DNA of 64,000 bases from a virus. Positions 49,420 through 57,607 of this stretch are shown here, in pieces (the first letter of the stretch is position 1; each line of letters begins with the position of its first letter). Location of the stretch: the IMG/VR virus record IMGVR_UViG_3300025913_000034, positions 1 through 64,000 of that record; one strand, written 5' to 3'. The translations under genes and the position numbers were made by a program. The notes below the pieces were generated by a model that ran no database searches, was not told the origin of the DNA, and saw only the letters and a program-made list of their open reading frames with translations.

Positions 49420-49827
49420 GTGGCTGAGGAGCCGATGAGTGCTGGCGAGATCCGGAGCCGTTTCGAGAGCGTGGCGCAGCGATTCGGTGACGTCGATAAG
49501 CGGCTGGACCGGATGGCGCCTCTGGATTTGGTGGCCAGCGAGAACGGTCACCTTCGCGATCAGATCGCTGATGCCCGGTTGCACGCCAAGGAGCAGATCG
49601 TCGAGGTGGATCGGGCTTCTCGTGAGCGTGATGAGGATCTGGAGAAGACCGCGATGGCGGCTGTGAAGAGCGTGGCGGATGCGGGGGCCGCGGCGCGGAC
49701 CGAGTTGACCGCGGCGGTGGCTGAGGTGAAGCGGGACAAGCAGACGACGTGGGGTTGGGTTCTGCAGGTCATCGGTTTCGCTGTTGCGATCGCTGCGGCT
49801 GTGATTGCCGCGAGGGGAATCCACTGA
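49420..49827 (+). CDS. coiled-coil protein with C-terminal membrane span
   Basis: Encodes 135 residues from the GTG at 49420; a start at 49390 is also open. A long amphipathic helix (IRSRFESVAQRFGDVDKRLDRM...VDRASRERDEDLEKTA) is followed by one C-terminal span (VLQVIGFAVAIAAAVIAARG). Resembles the second membrane protein of actinophage lysis cassettes, possibly an antiholin or holin partner. Confidence 0.65.
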   Translation: MAEEPMSAGEIRSRFESVAQRFGDVDKRLDRMAPLDLVASENGHLRDQIADARLHAKEQIVEVDRASRERDEDLEKTAMAAVKSVADAGAAARTELTAAVAEVKRDKQTTWGWVLQVIGFAVAIAAAVIAARGIH

Positions 49828-49828
49828 C

Positions 49829-50584
49829 ATGTCCGTTGCGAAGCTGAAGGCCTCTGCGGCGTTGTGGTGGGGGCGGGCGCGGGCGCACTGGGGCCGCGGG
49901 CTGGTGGCTGTGCTGTTCGTGGCGTTTGCGGTGTTCACGGTCAGCAAGCTGTATGCGGCGTCGGGGCAGCTCGACAGGCAGTCGAACATCATTTCTGGGT
50001 TGTCCACGGGCTTGTCGGGGGCCCAGTCGCAGCTGAAGGCAAACGGCATCCAGCCTTCTCAGCCGGCGCCGGCGCAGATCATCGCTCAGGCCGGCCCTCC
50101 TGGTCCGGCTGGCCCGTCAGGTCCTGGGCCGTCGGATGCGCAGGTGCAGGCGGCGGTGCAGGCGTATCTGCAGCAGCACCCGATTGCGGGGCAGCCGCCG
50201 ACAACTGATCAGGTGGCGGCGGTGGTCGCGGTGTATCTGGCGCAGCATCCGCCGGCGGCGGGTCCGGCCGGGCCGGGGCCGTCTGACAGTCAGATCCAGG
50301 CGGCTGTGGCGGTGTGGGAGACGGCGCATCCGACGGTGGGCCCGTCTGGCCCGTCGGGGCCGCCTGGTCCTTCCGGGTCTCCCGGGCCGTCCGGCGTCGG
50401 CGCGACCGGTCCGCAGGGCGAGCCGGGTAGTCCTGGCGCCCCGGGTCCGTCGGGGCCGGCCGGGGCGTCCGGTCCGGCGCCGTCGGGGTGGGTGTATGTG
50501 GAGACGCCGCCGATCGGGAATCCGAAGACACACACCTGCGTGCCCTCGACTGCGGGCCCGTCGCCGTACTACTCGTGTAGCTGA
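49829..50584 (+). CDS. membrane-anchored collagen-like protein
   Basis: Encodes 251 residues. A signal-anchor span ([19 protein letters not shown]) is followed by three short Gly-Pro-X tracts alternating with [15 protein letters not shown]-like helical repeats, then a longer collagen-like run of Gly-X-Y triplets, and a C-terminal [16 protein letters not shown] pair that could form a disulfide. A surface-exposed trimer is likely. The location after holins is unusual for a fibre. Confidence 0.72.
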   Translation: MSVAKLKASAALWWGRARAHWGRGLVAVLFVAFAVFTVSKLYAASGQLDRQSNIISGLSTGLSGAQSQLKANGIQPSQPAPAQIIAQAGPPGPAGPSGPGPSDAQVQAAVQAYLQQHPIAGQPPTTDQVAAVVAVYLAQHPPAAGPAGPGPSDSQIQAAVAVWETAHPTVGPSGPSGPPGPSGSPGPSGVGATGPQGEPGSPGAPGPSGPAGASGPAPSGWVYVETPPIGNPKTHTCVPSTAGPSPYYSCS

Positions 50585-50592
50585 ACAGTCGA

Positions 50593-50624
50593 AAGCGGCT
50601 TCACCCTGCGGGGTGGCGCCGCTT
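50593..50624. terminator. terminator after the lysis cassette
   Basis: AAGCGGC (50593-50599) pairs with GCCGCTT (50618-50624), with an inner CACCC/GGGTG helix, nine bases after the collagen-like gene's stop. Confidence 0.65.
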
Positions 50625-50674
50625 CTGTCGTGTCCGGGCTTGCGCCCGCTGTACGAACGTTCGATGATCGCGGC

Positions 50675-50953
50675 GTGCCCCGCGATGCCCAGCTGATCCC
50701 GGCCCCGCCGCCGCGGTGGCCGAAGCAGGATCCGGCCGGCCGCGGCGCGATCTGGATCCGCATTGCCGGCCGCTGGCTGCCTGGCCACGTCCAGCGCTGG
50801 TACCGGGTGCCGCCCGACGGCTGGGGCTGTTGGGTGACGTACCACGCCGACCCGGAGCACCCGACGATCGCGCCGGAGTGGGGCCACTTCCGCTACGACC
50901 CGGAGGCGATCCTGGACCGGAAGGCGTGGCCTCAGCCGCCAGCGGAGTCCTGA
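50675..50953 (+). CDS. hypothetical protein
   Basis: Encodes 92 residues from the GTG at 50675; a longer frame from 50630 overlaps the terminator. Trp-, Pro- and Arg-rich (PPPRWPKQDPAG, WYRVPPDGWGCW), likely a compact beta domain. Ends convergent with the next minus-strand gene. Function unknown. Confidence 0.55.
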   Translation: MPRDAQLIPAPPPRWPKQDPAGRGAIWIRIAGRWLPGHVQRWYRVPPDGWGCWVTYHADPEHPTIAPEWGHFRYDPEAILDRKAWPQPPAES

Positions 50954-51177
50954 GCGGCCAACTGCTCTCGCGCCTCCTTCGACGCCGCCGCGTCTAGCTT
51001 GAGCCGGTTCGGGCCGGGCCGTAGCGCCGGATGCCGGTTGATCGCGACCGCCAGCTCACTCATCCGCTGGTGCATTGCATTCCAGGCGTCGCCGGCGAGA
51101 GTCGGGAGGTCGCGCTCGGCCGTGTAAAAGTCGAGCTTGAGCGCGATCAGGTCGGCGGGGATCTCGGTGTCGGACAC
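50932..51177 (-). CDS. small helical protein
   Basis: Encodes 81 residues. Entirely helical and charged (LIALKLDFYTAERDL...WNAMHQRMSELAVAI). Its end overlaps the end of the plus-strand gene by 22 bases. Immediately upstream lies the large inverted repeat at 51193. No family recognised. Confidence 0.55.
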   Translation of the reverse strand: MSDTEIPADLIALKLDFYTAERDLPTLAGDAWNAMHQRMSELAVAINRHPALRPGPNRLKLDAAASKEAREQLAAQDSAGG

Positions 51178-51192
51178 GCGCTGATCATGCCA

Positions 51193-51241
51193 GACACCCC
51201 GACGCCCGGCCGCATGGTAGGCGGCCGGGCGTCGGGGTGTC
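51193..51241. terminator. 21-base perfect inverted repeat
   Basis: 51193-51213 pairs perfectly with 51221-51241 around a seven-base loop. The right arm touches the stop codon of the 55-residue gene ending at 51240. It should be a very strong terminator for the minus-strand lipoprotein segment. Confidence 0.8.
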
Positions 51242-51407
51242 AGCGTGGTGTCATCAGTTTCCGCAGCCGCCGCCGGTGCCAGCGCAGTTCCCAGACGTGG
51301 ATGCGGTGCCGCCAGCCGGCCTGCTCGTAGGACCCTTGCAGGGCGCGCAGCTGGCGGAGGATCCGGCCGGCGTCGCCGCCGAGGTCAGTTGCGGTTGCAG
51401 TCCTCAT
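51240..51407 (-). CDS. 55-residue basic protein
   Basis: A short frame begins at an ATG that overlaps the end of the lipoprotein gene by 23 bases and ends at a TGA beside the large hairpin. The product is helical and basic in its C-terminal half (GWRHRIHVWELRWHRRRLRKLM). Overlap and the fit between lipoprotein gene and terminator support it. Confidence 0.45.
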   Translation of the reverse strand: MRTATATDLGGDAGRILRQLRALQGSYEQAGWRHRIHVWELRWHRRRLRKLMTPR

Positions 51408-51990
51408 CGGTCACCTTCCGGGACTCCGAGACCAGATCGGGCCGCGTCATCGGGCCGCCGCCGGTCTCGTCCCAGCCGATCGTCACCCGTTCCCGCCACC
51501 AGTCTGTCGTGCAGTAGTGGGTCGTGGGGAACAGGCTACCGGCGCCGTTGGTGCCGCCGCCGGAGGTTGCCGAGGACGTTTCGGCCGTGTACGGGCCGCC
51601 GAGGGTGAAGGCGTGTTCCAGGTGCGTGGATATGCGCAGCCGGTCCACGCCGACGCCGAGCTTCGCGCATTTCCACTGGACCTGGCCGGCGATGCCTTCT
51701 TTGCTGGCGGAGACCAGGAACGTCGCCGATCCGCTCTGGCTGAAGCCGAACCAGACCTTGCAGCCGTCGAAGTCGTCGCTGGTGTGGACGTGTCCGCCGT
51801 CGCCGGCATCGCCGGCCGCCGCGGTGGAGCTCGGGGCTACGGCGACCGTCCCGCCGGTGGTTCCTCCCGAGCTGCCGCCGGAGGATCCGGAGCCGCCGCC
51901 GGCGTCGCTGCCGCTGGTGCTGCTCTGGCACGCGGCCAGCCCGGTCGCCAGGACCGCGGCGGCCGCCAGTGTACCTATTCGTGTTCTCAC
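51385..51990 (-). CDS. secreted lipoprotein
   Basis: Encodes 201 residues. A basic start, hydrophobic core and lipobox LAAC (Cys21) mark a lipoprotein. A Gly/Ser linker is followed by a folded domain resembling DUF4232/DUF4352-like actinomycete lipoproteins, with three to four cysteines. It would sit on the outer face of the host membrane, where phage lipoproteins often block superinfection. Function inferred from type. Confidence 0.8.
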   Translation of the reverse strand: MRTRIGTLAAAAVLATGLAACQSSTSGSDAGGGSGSSGGSSGGTTGGTVAVAPSSTAAAGDAGDGGHVHTSDDFDGCKVWFGFSQSGSATFLVSASKEGIAGQVQWKCAKLGVGVDRLRISTHLEHAFTLGGPYTAETSSATSGGGTNGAGSLFPTTHYCTTDWWRERVTIGWDETGGGPMTRPDLVSESRKVTDEDCNRN

Positions 51991-52089
51991 TGTTCCCCCT
52001 GGTTGTTGCCGGTTTCATGCCGGCGGTTGTCGTGGTGGTGGCACTACAAAAGGGCGTCGACGCCCGGCCGCGGTACCGGCCGGCTTCTC

Positions 52090-52836
52090 CTACCAGTGCA
52101 GAATCCAGCCCTTGCAGGTGAAGCATGGGACTTGCGCCTTGACCTCGCGTCCGCCTTTCTGCTGCACCGTGACGATGACGCTTCCCTTGTTCCCGCACGG
52201 CGGGCACACCAGCGAGTCCCACCGGTCGGGGGCGTTCTGGCCCGGGCCGTGGTTCGGTACCGCCCACGAGTGCGAGCACGGGGCGATCCCGATCACCGTT
52301 TTGACGCGGCCTTTGCCCTGGGTGAGCGGGCGTGTCCCCTTTCCGCGGCACCAGTCGCAGCCGAGCCGTTGCAGCCCAACGGCTTTGCGCGGCGTCGGCA
52401 TCCGCGGAACCCCGGACGTGGACCCGGCCATCTGGCCGCCCGGTCCGCGCTTGGACTTGCGGGCCAGGTTCGGGTTGGTGCCCGCAGCCGTTTTCGCCGC
52501 CGAGGCCTTCCCCATGGGGGCGGTCCGGCCGGCGCGGTCCGACTTGCGCTTCGCGGCGCGGGCCGCACTCCGCTTCGCGCGGTCCGGCTCGACCTCGCCC
52601 GGGCGGTAGGTGCGGGCCTTGCGGCTGCCGTCCAGGCGCCAGCCCTTCTTGGTGCGGCGCATGCCGCGGGACGTCACTTCGCCGGTGCGCGGATTGCGGC
52701 TGGCCGAGGCGACCATCCCAACGCCGAGCCGACGCTTGAAGCCGCGGACCGGGTGCGGGTGGTTGCGTTCGGGGCCGAACAGTATGCGCAGGGCAACGCG
52801 GTGCGGCGCCCACCCCGAGGACTTGCGCCGCCCCAT
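52090..52836 (-). CDS. basic protein with zinc-ribbon segments
   Basis: Encodes 248 residues from the ATG at 52836 (GGAGG upstream, TGATG overlap with the FtsK-like gene). The N-terminal two thirds are strongly basic and disordered. The C-terminus has CDWCRGKG, CPPCGNKG and CFTCKGW, DnaJ-like zinc knuckles. Possibly a DNA- or RNA-binding partner of the transfer ATPase. Confidence 0.65.
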   Translation of the reverse strand: MGRRKSSGWAPHRVALRILFGPERNHPHPVRGFKRRLGVGMVASASRNPRTGEVTSRGMRRTKKGWRLDGSRKARTYRPGEVEPDRAKRSAARAAKRKSDRAGRTAPMGKASAAKTAAGTNPNLARKSKRGPGGQMAGSTSGVPRMPTPRKAVGLQRLGCDWCRGKGTRPLTQGKGRVKTVIGIAPCSHSWAVPNHGPGQNAPDRWDSLVCPPCGNKGSVIVTVQQKGGREVKAQVPCFTCKGWILHW

Positions 52837-55028
52837 CACGCCTCCTTCGACCGCGGGGCCGGGACCGTGCACACGAAGCGCTCCGAGCGTCCGTCGGCGT
52901 CCCGCTCGGATATCGCACCCAGGTGAGCCTTGAAGGCGGTCAGCGCCGTAGTGCAGCGGTCCCGGGATCCGAACGTGGGCAGCCGGTAGGCCATGAGCTC
53001 CTTCACCGTGGCCGAGCCCATCGAGCAGAACAGGGCCCAGATGTCCCGGAACTCCGGCTCAACCTCGGTCTTGTCCGGGTAGCGGGGCGCACTGACGTCG
53101 CGCAGCCGCGGCGGCGAGGATGGGCTGCCGGTGGTGCGCTGGCCGCCGCCGGGGCCACCGGGGTTACGGGGGTCGCAGCGGCCGTTCAGGATCGCCTCCA
53201 TCGCCACGGCAGTGCGCTCGTCCAGAGCCGGCCGGTCGTCCTCGTGTTCCTCGATCACCTGCATGATCCGCTCAGGGGTGATCATGTAGCCGCGTCCGAC
53301 CGACGGCCGCGGGTATTCCGGGGTGCGGGGCCGGAACATCCCGGACAGTGGCAGCGTGGTCTCGTCGGCGCGCCAGCCGTCGCCGTGGGCGCCCTGGCCG
53401 AGGATCACGTTCGTCTGCGTGGCCGAGCGGGTGCGGTAGCAGGCGACGTTGGTGAACTGCCCGGACCCGTCGGTGGTGTCGCCGAGGGCCTTGCCCGACG
53501 GGGACTGTGTGGCGGCGATGATGTAGATGCCCAGGGCCCGGGCGACCTGCATGAGCCGCAGCCACAGCTCGAACAGGGTCTTGTCCAGGCGCATCATCTC
53601 GGCCAGCTCGTCCATCAGCAGCACGATCGCCGGGCCGTGGCGGTTCGGGTCCCACTCCTTCACCGGCTTGCCGGTGCGCTCCCGCTCCTCCTTCAGGATC
53701 TGCCCGCGTTCCTCCATCGCGGCGCCGAGCGCGCGCAGCAGCAGCGCGGCATCGTCAATGCCGAATGCGGCCCGGTAGGCGACCCGCTCATACGGGCCGA
53801 GTTCCAGTTGGCCCGGCTTCAAATCCATCAGCACCATGACGGCGTTCTTCATCGACGCGACCGCGCAGGCGATGACGTTGACCCCGATGGATTTCCCGCC
53901 GTCGGTGATTCCGGCGTACAGGGTGTGGCGGCCCTTGAGCCGGAAAGCGATCGCTTCCAGGGCTTCGTCGATACCGATGTTCACCGGCTGCGTAATGTCG
54001 TCGGTATTCGGGCCCGGCCACATATGGACTTCGTCGAGGGCGGATTCCTCGCCGTCGGTGACACGGATTTCCCACCGGTTCCCGATCGCGGTGGGGATGA
54101 TCTGCACGGCCCGGCATTTCAGGTTGTTCCGCAGGGTTTCGGTGCGGGCCAGCAGCCACCGGTAGCTGATGTTCTTGGAGTCAGGCGTGTAAATGTAGGT
54201 CATCCACGCGTCTTCTCCGAGGCGGCGGATCACGTCGACCTGGATGGGTTCGACGGCGATGGAGGCGAACGCGGCGTGCAGTCGCGCCGCCTCATCGGAC
54301 AGGGTGCCGATGCCGGTGCCGACGGGGGTGCCGACGGCAAGCGCCGGGGTGCCGACGGGCGCCGGCGGCATCGGCGCCGCGGCGGCGGCCTCCATCCAGT
54401 CGACGGCGGCGTCGGCGGCGGCCTGCTTGGTGTGTCGGCGCCAGCCAATGGAGCCGAGGGTGCCGACGGCGCCGAGGAGGAATGAGGCCATCGCCGAGAT
54501 ACCGGAGAAGCCGGCGCCGACGGCGGCGGCGCCGGAGAATCCGACGAGGGAGCCGACGAGCAGTCCATGGGTGAGGTGCCGGTCTGCTTCGTTGCCGTGG
54601 AAGTGGTGCGCGAGCCAGGATCCGACCGGGAACAGGCCTCCGCCTCCGAGGAACGGCAGCATCAGCCAGATGTGGTTCGGCTCCAGGTTTGCCCACCAGC
54701 CGCACGCCGAGTAGCCGACCGTGGTGAGTGCCGGCCACAGATGGTAGTGGCCGATGATCTCCACGATCTGCGGGTGCGGACGCGGCAGGTGGCGCTGGTC
54801 GTGCAGCGCGGCGATGTGCAGCGGCATCGGGGCGTAGGCGGGGTGCTGGCCGTGGAAGGCGACAGCATCAGCGCTGTGAGCTGGGATAATACTGCCTTCG
54901 TAGATCGTGCCGCTCGGGTGACGCGACACGGCAGGCGCGTCGGGGACGGGTTGTATCTCCGACCCGGGCCGGGAAAACGGGCCCGGCAGCGTGTCGTGTC
55001 GTGTGTCGTGTGTCGCGTCGAGGCTCAC
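52836..55028 (-). CDS. FtsK/SpoIIIE/TraB-like DNA translocase
   Basis: Encodes 730 residues. Two or three N-terminal membrane segments (about 117-140 and 155-190) precede an FtsK-type motor: Walker A GITDGGKS at 373-380, Walker B VLLMDELAEM around 469-478, and IIAATQSPSGKAL. Streptomyces plasmids use such a protein to move double-stranded DNA between hyphae. Here it is coupled to a DUF2637 gene, as in integrative plasmids. In a phage it might aid DNA segregation or transfer. Confidence 0.88.
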   Translation of the reverse strand: MSLDATHDTRHDTLPGPFSRPGSEIQPVPDAPAVSRHPSGTIYEGSIIPAHSADAVAFHGQHPAYAPMPLHIAALHDQRHLPRPHPQIVEIIGHYHLWPALTTVGYSACGWWANLEPNHIWLMLPFLGGGGLFPVGSWLAHHFHGNEADRHLTHGLLVGSLVGFSGAAAVGAGFSGISAMASFLLGAVGTLGSIGWRRHTKQAAADAAVDWMEAAAAAPMPPAPVGTPALAVGTPVGTGIGTLSDEAARLHAAFASIAVEPIQVDVIRRLGEDAWMTYIYTPDSKNISYRWLLARTETLRNNLKCRAVQIIPTAIGNRWEIRVTDGEESALDEVHMWPGPNTDDITQPVNIGIDEALEAIAFRLKGRHTLYAGITDGGKSIGVNVIACAVASMKNAVMVLMDLKPGQLELGPYERVAYRAAFGIDDAALLLRALGAAMEERGQILKEERERTGKPVKEWDPNRHGPAIVLLMDELAEMMRLDKTLFELWLRLMQVARALGIYIIAATQSPSGKALGDTTDGSGQFTNVACYRTRSATQTNVILGQGAHGDGWRADETTLPLSGMFRPRTPEYPRPSVGRGYMITPERIMQVIEEHEDDRPALDERTAVAMEAILNGRCDPRNPGGPGGGQRTTGSPSSPPRLRDVSAPRYPDKTEVEPEFRDIWALFCSMGSATVKELMAYRLPTFGSRDRCTTALTAFKAHLGAISERDADGRSERFVCTVPAPRSKEA

Positions 55029-56077
55029 CGGTTCACCGCCTCGCGCTCGTCAGCGTCCCAGGGCGTTGCGTTGTGGAGCTCTTCGGTGGCCTTGCGGACG
55101 TCGCGGGCGCGGGACTTGCCGAGGGTGCCGAGCCCTGCGCGCTCGATCGCGTCGGCCAGCTGCGGCGCGTTGGGCTCAGCGCCGTGGGTGCCGATGTGGG
55201 CCCGGTAGAGCGGCAGGGCGGCGGCGGCCCACTGGTCGATGTTGCGCTTGGCGGCGGCGCCGGCAGTGGCCATGTCGATGACGTCGGCACCGCGGTCGGC
55301 ACTTCCATCGGCGCCGGTGCCGACGGGTTCGTCGGCGGTCGGCGCCGCCGTCGGCACTTCGTCGGCGCCCCGGTCGGCACCCGTCGGCGGTGCCGATGGT
55401 GCCGTCGGCGCCTTCGTCGGCGCCTTCCTTGTCGGCGCCGATGGCTTCTCGTCGGCACTCTGCGCGGTGCCGATGGAGGCGCCGTCGGCACCGCTGCCGG
55501 AGGCGAGCGAGTGCAGATGCAGGAGCCGGTCGACGATGAACGGCGGCAGGGACAAGATCACAACGAGGAGGGCGATCGGCACCCAGGTGGGCAGCATCGC
55601 CCCGGCGAGCACGAGCACGTGATAGGCGAAGTTACCGCCGACCGACAGATACAAGGCGTGGCGGGCATTCCGCTTCGCAGCGCCATGCGCGGGATGTGCG
55701 GCCGGGACGAGATTCCCGAACTGGATGCTGGTGATGGCGTATCCGTCCAGGCACGCCGGCAGCAGCCACGCGAGATAGACCGGGACCCGGCCGAGCCGGG
55801 CGAGATTGAAAAGAGTGGGGGCGGAAAGGGCGGCGGCGCAAAGGCCGGCGAAAGCAACGCCGACGGTGACGATACGGCGTGCCCGATGTGACAGCGCCGG
55901 GATCGGGTCGCTGTTCCTGCTGCGCTTCTTTGCCTTACCTTGGGACGTGTCCACGCTGATTCCTGAGATCGCGTGCGGCAAAGGAGCCCGGCCGCCCTTC
56001 CCGGCGGTCGGGCTCTTTGGCCCCAAGCCCGGGCCAATCCTAGCTTCGATGGTGGCGGCGGCAGAATTCTGATTCAT
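55025..56077 (-). CDS. DUF2637 membrane protein
   Basis: Encodes 350 residues from the ATG at 56077. After a 60-residue basic N-terminus comes a DUF2637 domain with about four spans (IVTVGVAFAGLCAAALSA, VYLAWLLPACLDGYAI, ALYLSVGGNFAYHVLVLAGAM, VPIALLVVILSLPPFIVDRLL), then a Gly/Ala/Asp-rich linker and a helical C-terminal domain. DUF2637 proteins accompany tra/rep genes in Streptomyces plasmids. Coupled to the FtsK-like gene by ATGA. Confidence 0.85.
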   Translation of the reverse strand: MNQNSAAATIEARIGPGLGPKSPTAGKGGRAPLPHAISGISVDTSQGKAKKRSRNSDPIPALSHRARRIVTVGVAFAGLCAAALSAPTLFNLARLGRVPVYLAWLLPACLDGYAITSIQFGNLVPAAHPAHGAAKRNARHALYLSVGGNFAYHVLVLAGAMLPTWVPIALLVVILSLPPFIVDRLLHLHSLASGSGADGASIGTAQSADEKPSAPTRKAPTKAPTAPSAPPTGADRGADEVPTAAPTADEPVGTGADGSADRGADVIDMATAGAAAKRNIDQWAAAALPLYRAHIGTHGAEPNAPQLADAIERAGLGTLGKSRARDVRKATEELHNATPWDADEREAVNR

Positions 56078-56382
56078 CAAAAGCTCCATGCGGCGGCCCT
56101 TCGCATGAGGGCGGGGGCGGCGCGTACGGGCAGGCATGCGGCGGTTGCGGCGACGCCGGCGGCGAGGATCAGCAGGACGTAGGGGGCGGGGACGGTGGGG
56201 TGCGCGACGGCCCACGAGCCGATCCCGGCTGCGGCGAGCCGGCGGCCGTGGAGTGCGGCGAGGTAGGTCAGGCGCAGGGTTTCAACGTCGGGGCAGCCGG
56301 GGGCGGCGCCGAGGAAGGCCAGGGTGCCGAATCCGGCGAGGGCGGCGCCGAGCAGGAGCAAAGCGACTGTGACGGTGGTCAT
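56077..56382 (-). CDS. small membrane protein
   Basis: Encodes 101 residues from the ATG at 56382 (GAGGAG upstream; an upstream ATG at 56412 lacks support). Two hydrophobic segments (VTVALLLLGAALAGFGTLAFLG and YVLLILAAGVAATAACL). Stop overlaps the DUF2637 start. Resembles the Spd-type small membrane proteins of Streptomyces transfer operons by position and size. Confidence 0.65.
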   Translation of the reverse strand: MTTVTVALLLLGAALAGFGTLAFLGAAPGCPDVETLRLTYLAALHGRRLAAAGIGSWAVAHPTVPAPYVLLILAAGVAATAACLPVRAAPALMRRAAAWSF

Positions 56383-56508
56383 GGCTTGGTGTCTCCTCTC
56401 GGTGTTGTGCATCTGGCGTGGGTCTTGTGGGTCTGGCTTGTGGATGTGGGGCCCGGCTGTCGCAGGTGGCTTGGGGACCCATCCCTGCGGCGGCCGGGAG
56501 TTGGTGGG

Positions 56509-56784
56509 TCAGCCGCGCTCGCGTGTCTGCTGCTCCGGTTTGGGCTTGGGGGTGCAGCGTGCTTGCCGGAGCAGCAGCTGCATAAGGCCGCCGATCTCGG
56601 GCTTGGGCAGCGTGGCGAGTTCGTCGATCAGAACGACTTGCGACACGCTGGCGGACTCAGCGAGTCGAGAGCGCCGTTCGGCCACCAGGCGCAGAATGTC
56701 GGTCTGCACGTCAGCGTCGTAGACGACGACAGTGCCGTCTGCGGTAGCGCCAATGGCGAGCTGTTCGTGGTCGGGTCCGCTCAT
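56509..56784 (-). CDS. hypothetical protein
   Basis: Encodes 91 residues, starting at the ATG overlapping the previous stop. Helical with a hydrophobic strand (ADGTVVVYDADVQ). The stop codon is the first base of a repeat that recurs between genes here. Function unknown. Confidence 0.55.
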   Translation of the reverse strand: MSGPDHEQLAIGATADGTVVVYDADVQTDILRLVAERRSRLAESASVSQVVLIDELATLPKPEIGGLMQLLLRQARCTPKPKPEQQTRERG

Positions 56785-57113
56785 CGCGCACCACCGATCC
56801 CGTGCCGCGCGAGGAATCCCACAACGGCACGTCCCGTCTCGGTCAGCGCCACGCCGTTGCCCTCGCATGCCGGGCAGGCGATCCACTTGGGCGGGCAGTC
56901 GTCGAGCGCCGCGAAGTAGGCCACGGATCCGCCGGAGTACGGATCGCTCGGAACGTAGTTCGGGCGCAGCGTGTCCATACGCTGCTCCCACTCAGCGAGC
57001 GCATCGGTGTTGGGCACGATGCCGTCTTCGCAGTCGGTGCAGGGTGCTTCCACCGAGTTGAGGAGCGCCAGCAAACGGCGGCCATTGCTGGCGCGGCGGA
57101 GGGAAGTCTTCAT
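56781..57113 (-). CDS. zinc-knuckle protein
   Basis: Encodes 110 residues. CTDCEDG and CPACEGNG form a DnaJ-like four-cysteine site; the rest is charged and helical. ATGA overlaps on both sides. Likely nucleic-acid or protein binding. Confidence 0.65.
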   Translation of the reverse strand: MKTSLRRASNGRRLLALLNSVEAPCTDCEDGIVPNTDALAEWEQRMDTLRPNYVPSDPYSGGSVAYFAALDDCPPKWIACPACEGNGVALTETGRAVVGFLARHGIGGAR

Positions 57114-57550
57114 CGCGCACCGCGCTTTCCGTTGACGCGGATGTCGCTGGCCCTGAGGCCGGGCTGGTCCTTCAGGACGTCAACCATTCGGGCGGCGCCT
57201 TCGGGGGCGTCGAACCGCTCGGTGACGCGGGTTCGGGTGATGCCGGAGTGCCAGGACACGGTGACCTTCGTGTTGTCGGCGGTCATTGCAGCTCTCCCTT
57301 CCGGGGCGTGGAACCCGGCCGCCGCGGCGAGCTTGGGGGCTTCTAGCCGTGGCGGCCGGGGCTTGTGGGTCAGCCGCGGCGTCCACCCGCGCGGGCTCTT
57401 GCTGCGGGCGGCGCGGTCCGCTGCGGTCTGCTCGGCGGCGGCCATGTCGTAGAACATCTCGGCGCTGTTGTGCCGGCCCTCGGCGGCGGCCTTGTCGCCG
57501 GCCTGGTTGTACGCCTCGGCCTCGCTGGTGTTCTTCTTGAGCAGTGCCAT
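57110..57550 (-). CDS. two-part protein joined across an intergenic-type repeat
   Basis: Encodes 146 residues. The first 55 (MALLKKNTSEAEAYNQAGDKAAAEGR...) form a helical TPR-like unit. The linker is encoded by a copy of a sequence that elsewhere in this block lies between genes. The last 58 residues, from an internal ATG (near 57286) with GGAAGGGAGAG upstream, form a small beta-alpha domain. Either a fusion or two overlapping starts; the internal start is well supplied. Confidence 0.6.
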   Translation of the reverse strand: MALLKKNTSEAEAYNQAGDKAAAEGRHNSAEMFYDMAAAEQTAADRAARSKSPRGWTPRLTHKPRPPRLEAPKLAAAAGFHAPEGRAAMTADNTKVTVSWHSGITRTRVTERFDAPEGAARMVDVLKDQPGLRASDIRVNGKRGAR

Positions 57551-57607
57551 AGTTCAGTCCTTTCGTGGTTGTCCGGCTGTGTTCGGTGACGGCCGGGGGC
57601 TTGTGGG

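Noticed and set aside
52923-54485. 520-codon plus-strand frame opposite the FtsK-like gene
   Set aside because: Composition is typical of an antisense shadow and the opposite strand carries intact Walker motifs.
54994-55020. Short GTGTC microsatellite-like repeat
   Set aside because: It lies inside the FtsK-like gene and encodes a THDTRHDT segment at the N-terminus; no regulatory role is needed.
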